NCBI RefSeq assembly: GCF_032362555.1
Contig: NC_083508.1
Span: forward strand, 7,779,001-7,843,000
Length of the DNA: 64,000 bases
Reading direction: 5' to 3'
Origin: Amyelois transitella
Taxonomy: Eukaryota > Arthropoda > Insecta > Lepidoptera > Pyralidae
A program made the translations under genes and the position numbers. A model generated the notes under the pieces. It was not told the origin of the DNA. It did not search any database and saw only the letters and a program-made list of their open reading frames with translations. Shown piece after piece: positions 58,950-64,000 of the stretch (positions are counted from its first letter, which is position 1; each line of letters begins with the position of its first letter).

Positions 58950-61900
58950 TATTGAGAAGACATTCCATTCGATGAACTCAAGTTGTTATGCTATCTGATT
59001 CTTAAAAAAACGTCCCCGGCCCAATATATTATGTTCGAATGCTATCTCGTTCCACTTTCGAGTACCAATGATACTTTTCGGAGTTAGGTATTGACATAGG
59101 TAAAGTATCTATAATTTGTAACCGATGTTATTATCAACATGCATATTCTGGTGACTGGATGTCAAATCCAAGTTGGGAAAATAAATAATTTAACGAATAA
59201 ATGAAGGTCAGAAGCCAGTTTATGATTTGCTGAAATAGTTTCACTGATAGAAATTATCTTTTCAATAAAAACAATAAATAAGACCTACCTTATCTTTCTG
59301 CGGATATGGAAGCAATTAAGCAATAATATGACAATATTACCTAATCCAAATAAGGATTATTGTTTTATACAAAAATTACCAGTTACCTAAGTGTGTCTAT
59401 TAATATCTACTTACACGATTCGTACAATAAAGTTAAGGTAGGTACCCAATGGTTAATATTATTAATATGTAAAATTCTAATAAACCGAAATATCGTAGGT
59501 CAATACATATCTTCTTATTTAAAATTCGTTCATGACAGTTGTTAAAGAATTTTCTGTTTTACACTATTTAGACAGACAAAAAGAAAATGTACTTATATGG
59601 TTGAAATTGGAGAAACATGTTCACTCAACAAAGTATTGACATGGTTAAATTTAAGGTCCAGGAAATTACAAGGAACAAATTTTGTCTGACCTATTTCGAC
59701 ACGTGTGAACTTAAACGAATTTCGGGCTCAGAAATAATGGAAAATGCTTTATTGCCTCTCAAAACAGTTATAAACGATTCTTTGTCCAGTTCCAGACACA
59801 TAAAAAGCGCCAAATATCTGAACGGGACAATATTTCTACCAGCCAAATAACGGGATGTTGGAGAGCAAAACTTTCGCGTGTTGTTTGGGATAGAACAAAA
59901 TATACAAGAGTTATTCCCTCGACTGGCAACTCGCCTAATTAATTGATATGCCAATAAACTATAAGCATTTCCCTAGTATTTACTACTAAAAAGTTTTTTT
60001 TACGAATTCGCTATCTCATGTACTTATAATAGGTATATCTCTGTATAACTATCTCTATTAGACTATATTTGTCTTTGAAGATGAAATGTTTGAATATACT
60101 TGTTTAATTAAGTTTTTGGTTTGGTTTGGTGTCTTCTTCTTCTTTAGTTTATACTGACATAAACAAAGGAATTATTATTATCAATTGCCCCCTTGATCCA
60201 TCAGTACCACTCCGATAAATTAAGACAACACGAATACTGTTATGTATAATTTAAAGAAAAGAAAGCGGTAGTCGCTGCATTGCTAAAACTGACTTACCCA
60301 TTATAGGATCACGATCATAGGATGTACTTCCCTTGGGCCGCTAAGTATCCAGAAACATAGCGATGTTACCAGAACGAAGAAGAAGAAAAAAACATCTTCA
60401 TAAAAACCCTCTAAATAGAATATTATAAAATAAAATATAGCAAACCTAGCTTTTTTACATCTTATTTATATCTCAAGTTGGAAATAGGCTTTATTGGCTT
60501 TTATTGCCAGCGAAACATTTTTATTAGCGCGGCCCGATTCATTCACTTGTAGGGTTTAGCGGGACATGACTTTGTCGTCGTGACATGTTTTGGTTTCCGC
60601 TCTATCTAAAGCGAAATGGCAAATGTGCTTGCCCCAAATAAACTAAGTAGAAACAATAATATTTAGTGGTGTACTCGTATCGTACAATCACTCCGAATGT
60701 ATTAGAGCTTGAATAGAACAACGAATTCTTAAAGACATGAAAAAGCTAGTTAAACGTATTAGTGAAAGACTTTGAATTGAAATGAATTATTTTAGTGACT
60801 GTATAGAGAAGGTATCGTATGCTGAAATTGAGATTCTGAGAAAAAAGTCTTGTTGGTGTTCTAGTCGAAATTTCTTTAAAATAACCAAATGGTTAATTAG
60901 TCAAAAAAAATTTACGCATTTTACTTCCGAAAAATAAACATTTCCCAATTTTCTTTCCACGATTCTAGATAGATAGATCTAGATAGATAGACGTAGATAG
61001 ATATTATCAAACAAACCGGATGGTTGCAATGAAGAGTACCTATTGTGTTCTAAACACTTAGCATGAGTAATGGTATCGCGGCAATTTCTCACAGCGTGAG
61101 GCGCGGCTCAGCTTAGTATCGATTGCTAATTCTCGGAAGGGCTATAAAACGCCCGAGAGTTCTAATTATAGCGTAGGAGCAGCAAACACCTTATGTCACG
61201 TCGCATACAAGGTTACTATAGCGAGAAAATTTGTTCAGACTGGTTTCCGAAAGCGGGTAGAAGAAAGTACTTTTACTGAGAGTAGACGCGGAGTGGCACA
61301 GTTTCCACGGGTATACGTGCTAGTGCTTGTGCACATTCACTACCTAGGCGCTAGGCAGTTAATAGGCTTTCCTTCCGTAGCATGTTGTAGTTCAAATCAT
61401 ATTTATATTATAAATGCGAAAGTTAGTGAGTATGTATTAATGTTTGTTACTTACAGCGATTCGTAACGAAATGGTACTTTTTGTAAAGTCGCTACATTAT
61501 TCTTTCACTAAAAGCTAGGAATTAACTTGTATATTAATACCATATAGGTGATATTTAATACGCGGGTGTAGTAAGATACTCGTATAGTTTAAGAAGATAA
61601 TAAGGAATTATGAAATTTACTTAAGATAAGTCATATTTTAAATTTTAAAACATTTTTTGACATTTGTTTTCTTTCAAAAAACTGACTGGGGTTGTAAGTA
61701 AAAACAAAGAAGTTGATAGATTTATTGAAGAGATAAATATTCGAAACTAAAATAAGTTGTCATGTAGAACAAATTTTATTAGTATTGACAAGACTAATAC
61801 AAGTTTTTCACTATGATTGTCCTAGCGTTGCATATGTAAAAGTGAATAATCGACTAAAAATTTATCAGTCATCAGTTTGTGAAGTGATCTTTGGAACCTA

Positions 61901-62400
61901 TTAGTAGGATGTTTGTGGGGACCATGGACTAGATATTGATTTATTAAGATAGTCTCAATAAATGTTATGACATTTTAAACAATCGTTTTTCCGGTTTAGA
62001 TTTCCGATCAATCAGAATAATGTCTTGCTCATAAGAATAGCATATACTGCGACTGAACGGTCTGGTCAGGTCAAGGGTACCTACTTGCTTGAAGAGAGTT
62101 ATGAATTAATGAGAGCTTGCATGAAGAGGGTTATAAATGTAGATGAAGCGAAAGGTGTGTAGTAAAGTAAGCAGAGACTAAAAGGTAACATAATTTTTTG
62201 ATTTAAAATATTCGGATTTGACACTAGCAGGACATTCTTATAAAAAAATTGAGTAGAAGTTTTTAAAATATTTTAATAAATTCACAAATTTTATTAATGT
62301 TGATAAAAATCATTGCTAATGTGACTTTTTGAGTATGAAAGTCAGACATAACAAACAGAGTAATAAAAACAAATACTAATATGTAATAATAGCGACAACG
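58950..62400. other. gene-free stretch
   Basis: No gene is recognised. An AGATAGATAGAT-type microsatellite is at about 60965-61003. A TATA-like GGGCTATAAAACGCCCGAG is near 61140. A family B fragment is at 62090-62185. The open frame 59617-59850 (77 codons) has an overlapping antisense frame and no family resemblance. Confidence 0.5.
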
Positions 62401-62409
62401 GAAGTATCA

Positions 62410-62520
62410 GATAAAGTATTTATAGTCGGATTTCATTAAGATTCGATACGAAAGGTTTGATAAGATTTAAGCTTATTTGTTATCATCTCTATGCATATAA
62501 ATACCAAGAGAAAATTCAGT
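62410..62520 (+). promoter_or_regulatory. core promoter of the proline-rich protein gene: GATA motifs, TATA box, initiator
   Basis: A TATA box (TATAAATA, 62496-62503) is followed by an arthropod-type initiator TTCAGT (62515-62520). Upstream are GATA motifs: GATAA at 62410-62414 and 62459-62463, and inverted TTATC at 62480-62484. GATA factors drive fat-body, midgut and follicle-cell genes in insects, so tissue-restricted expression is a reasonable inference. The TATA to initiator distance is slightly short. Confidence 0.6.
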
Positions 62521-62554
62521 TACAGCATAGTTTGTGCAAAAATTTCTTACGAAT
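62518..62554 (+). other. probable non-coding first exon of the proline-rich protein gene
   Basis: It runs from the initiator to the donor GAAT|GTAAGTACG. The matching acceptor is TTTTGCTTCAG at 62971, six bases before the start codon. The intron of about 417 bp carries a family A repeat (62655-62875). Confidence 0.55.
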
Positions 62555-62654
62555 GTAAGTACGAAACGTTAATTTTCTGTCTGTCTGTCTGTCTTTTTAC
62601 ATGAAATCTATTATTATATTCGATGAAGTATACTTGATCGATGATTATAATTTT

Positions 62655-62875
62655 ACCCATAAATTTTCCGTGGATGTCGTAAGAGGCGACTAAGAGAAAA
62701 ACTAATCAACTTGAGATTCCTCTTGTAGGCGATGGGTTAGCAATCTGTCACTATTTGAATCTCAATTCCATCATTTAGACATAGCTCTAAACGTGGCCAT
62801 TCAGTCCTTTCAAGAGTATTGCCTCTAACTACCCCGCAATGGATATAGACGGAAATGTATGTACATGAAAAATAT
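62655..62875 (+). repeat. family A repeat in the 5' intron
   Basis: It contains CCGTGGATGTCGTAAGAGGC, GGTTAGCAATCTGTCACTAT and TACCCCGCAATGGATATAGA. Confidence 0.75.
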
Positions 62876-62977
62876 ATGTAAGTAAAGTAATCCTTTTTTA
62901 AATTTAGTGTAAACATATATGTAACAACCAATTTAAGAACCATAAAATAAAAACTTCTTATTTTGCTTCAGCAAACC

Positions 62978-63469
62978 ATGAGGACCTATGTGGCTTTATT
63001 CGCCTTCGTGGCTGTTGCGGTGGCCAACCCCCTGCCCTTGGTGCAGCTCGTCATCAACATTGACGCTCTCGGCACGTCCGGACAACCCGAAGTACCGCCG
63101 AGCCCCATAGTCGTGCCGCCTCCAGAGACCGACCCCAGCCCCGTAATCATCGTGCCTTCTCCCGTTCAGCCAAGTCCTGAAATCATCCCTGACCCAGTGA
63201 TTCTTCCTAGTCCCATTGAGCCTGAGATTATACCCGAGCCTGTGGTACTTCCCAGCCCCGTTGAACCTGAGGTTGTCCCAGAACCCGTGGTGCTCCCCAG
63301 CCCCGTTGACCCTGATATTATCCCGGAGCCCGTCATCCTCCCCAGTCCAGTAGACCCTGAGGTCATTCCTGACCCCGTAATCCTCCCCAGCCCAGTAGAC
63401 CCTGAGGTCGTTCCCGAACCTGTCGTCATCCCGAGCCCGGTGGTTGTTCTCCCCGAGAGCCTCAACTAA
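62978..63469 (+). CDS. secreted proline-rich tandem-repeat protein
   Basis: A 163-aa protein of unknown function. The start at 62978 is chosen because the upstream ATG (62963) lies before the acceptor, and because it gives a clean signal peptide, MRTYVALFAFVAVAVA then NPLPL. The mature part is almost entirely Pro, Val, Ile, Glu/Asp and Ser. From 63176 to 63445 there are six 15-residue units of the form P-[ED]-[IV]-[IV]-P-[ED]-P-V-[IV]-L-P-S-P-[IV]-[ED]. There are no cysteines and no lysines in the repeat, so it is acidic and extended. Cuticle, silk, chorion or gut-lining proteins can look like this, but I recognise no specific family. Codons are GC-ending and the flanks AT-rich. A polyadenylation signal is at 63631-63636. 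Confidence 0.85.
   Translation: MRTYVALFAFVAVAVANPLPLVQLVINIDALGTSGQPEVPPSPIVVPPPETDPSPVIIVPSPVQPSPEIIPDPVILPSPIEPEIIPEPVVLPSPVEPEVVPEPVVLPSPVDPDIIPEPVILPSPVDPEVIPDPVILPSPVDPEVVPEPVVIPSPVVVLPESLN
63176..63445 (+). repeat. six tandem 45-bp units encoding 15-residue repeats
   Basis: The units are close at protein level and vary mainly in I/V and D/E choices and third codon positions. The pattern is typical of expansion by unequal exchange with selection on the peptide. Confidence 0.9.
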
Positions 63470-63630
63470 CCAGCTATTATGATAACCATATAAATCCTTT
63501 AACGTTACCTCCATGACAATTGCTATGAATTGTAATAATAATATTGTAAATTGTATAAGCAGACATCTAGGATTAAAATGTTCAAAACAGTTGTCAAAAA
63601 TTATTTAAAGATTTTCGGTTTTTGATTTTA

Positions 63631-63636
63631 AATAAA
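63631..63636 (+). terminator. AATAAA polyadenylation signal of the proline-rich protein gene
   Basis: It lies about 160 bp after the stop codon, in AT-rich sequence. Confidence 0.65.
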
Positions 63637-63659
63637 TATCAGCATGTAAATACCCTCTT

Positions 63660-64000
63660 TTCTAATTTTGTAATGAATTCCCGAGGACATTCCAGAAGAC
63701 TTAAGTAATAGCATCAAATTAATAGTACTGCGAAAGGTAAGAGTCTCCCAAATGCTCAATCACATTCTACGTAATGATAGAGATTTCTGGAAGCTTCTCA
63801 CCGTCGTCATCCATTTAGGGGTCATGTACTACAGCAACCATGAGTGGTAAAGATTATAAATTATGATATCAGGTTGTGTAGTATTGGTTGAACTTACACC
63901 TACACGTAAAAGAAGGAATGTAGGATATAGAGTTCCTAGGGTTGCGTGCATAATTTTTTAAAACTAATGTAAGTATATTTGCTTTACCTTTGAGAAGTAT
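63660..64000. other. gene-free right edge
   Basis: No open frame, repeat family or RNA gene is recognised. Confidence 0.5.

Noticed and set aside
59617-59850. 77-codon plus-strand open frame
   Set aside because: It overlaps an antisense frame of similar length, has no known domain, and sits in AT-rich sequence without gene signals.
62996-63514. 172-codon open frame on the minus strand across the proline-rich gene
   Set aside because: It mirrors the 45-bp repeat; the plus strand has signal peptide, promoter, splice site and polyadenylation signal, and the minus strand has none. The same applies to the minus-strand frame 63166-63465.
1-64000. CRISPR arrays, bacterial operons or viral insertions
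   Set aside because: I saw no regularly spaced direct repeats with unique spacers and no prokaryotic or viral gene signatures.

Overview
The window looks like nuclear DNA from a lepidopteran insect. This is inferred from AT-rich non-coding sequence, GT-AG introns, an insect-type mariner, and short interspersed repeats of the kind common in moths and butterflies (tRNA-like SINEs, LINE/RTE-like tails, repeats ending in TATG or CATA runs). No bacterial, viral or CRISPR features were seen.

Layout. 1-9.0 kb is gene-poor and holds a nearly full mariner (2514-3834) with one nonsense codon, plus several repeats. 9.1-32.5 kb is one large plus-strand gene, a TMEM132-family neural adhesion protein. I resolve it into 21 coding exons whose splice phases all agree (4041 nt, 1346 aa). 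A likely signal-peptide exon lies at 9088-9187, and a GC-rich open frame beyond the stop suggests a second, longer C-terminus. 32.7-33.7 kb is a repeat with a recent 364-bp tandem duplication. 33.8-44.5 kb is a compact housekeeping cluster: mRpL16 (-), TMEM17 (+, divergent from mRpL16), a glycolipid transfer protein (-), and a zinc metallopeptidase of the YIL108W type (-). The metallopeptidase start codon is the last triplet of a GC-rich first exon. 44.5-62.4 kb has no gene I can recognise. It contains repeats and, between 54.4 and 59 kb, a series of CpG-rich islets in AT-rich sequence. At 62.5-63.65 kb is a small two-exon gene for a secreted proline-rich protein with six 15-residue repeats, behind a TATA box and several GATA motifs.

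The genes do not form a pathway. mRpL16 serves mitochondrial translation, TMEM17 the ciliary transition zone, GLTP moves glycolipids between membranes, and TMEM132 is a single-pass neural surface protein. I found no clearly new system. The most interesting observations are the alternative C-terminal end of TMEM132, a decayed copy of one of its exons in the following intron, and the CpG-rich islets.
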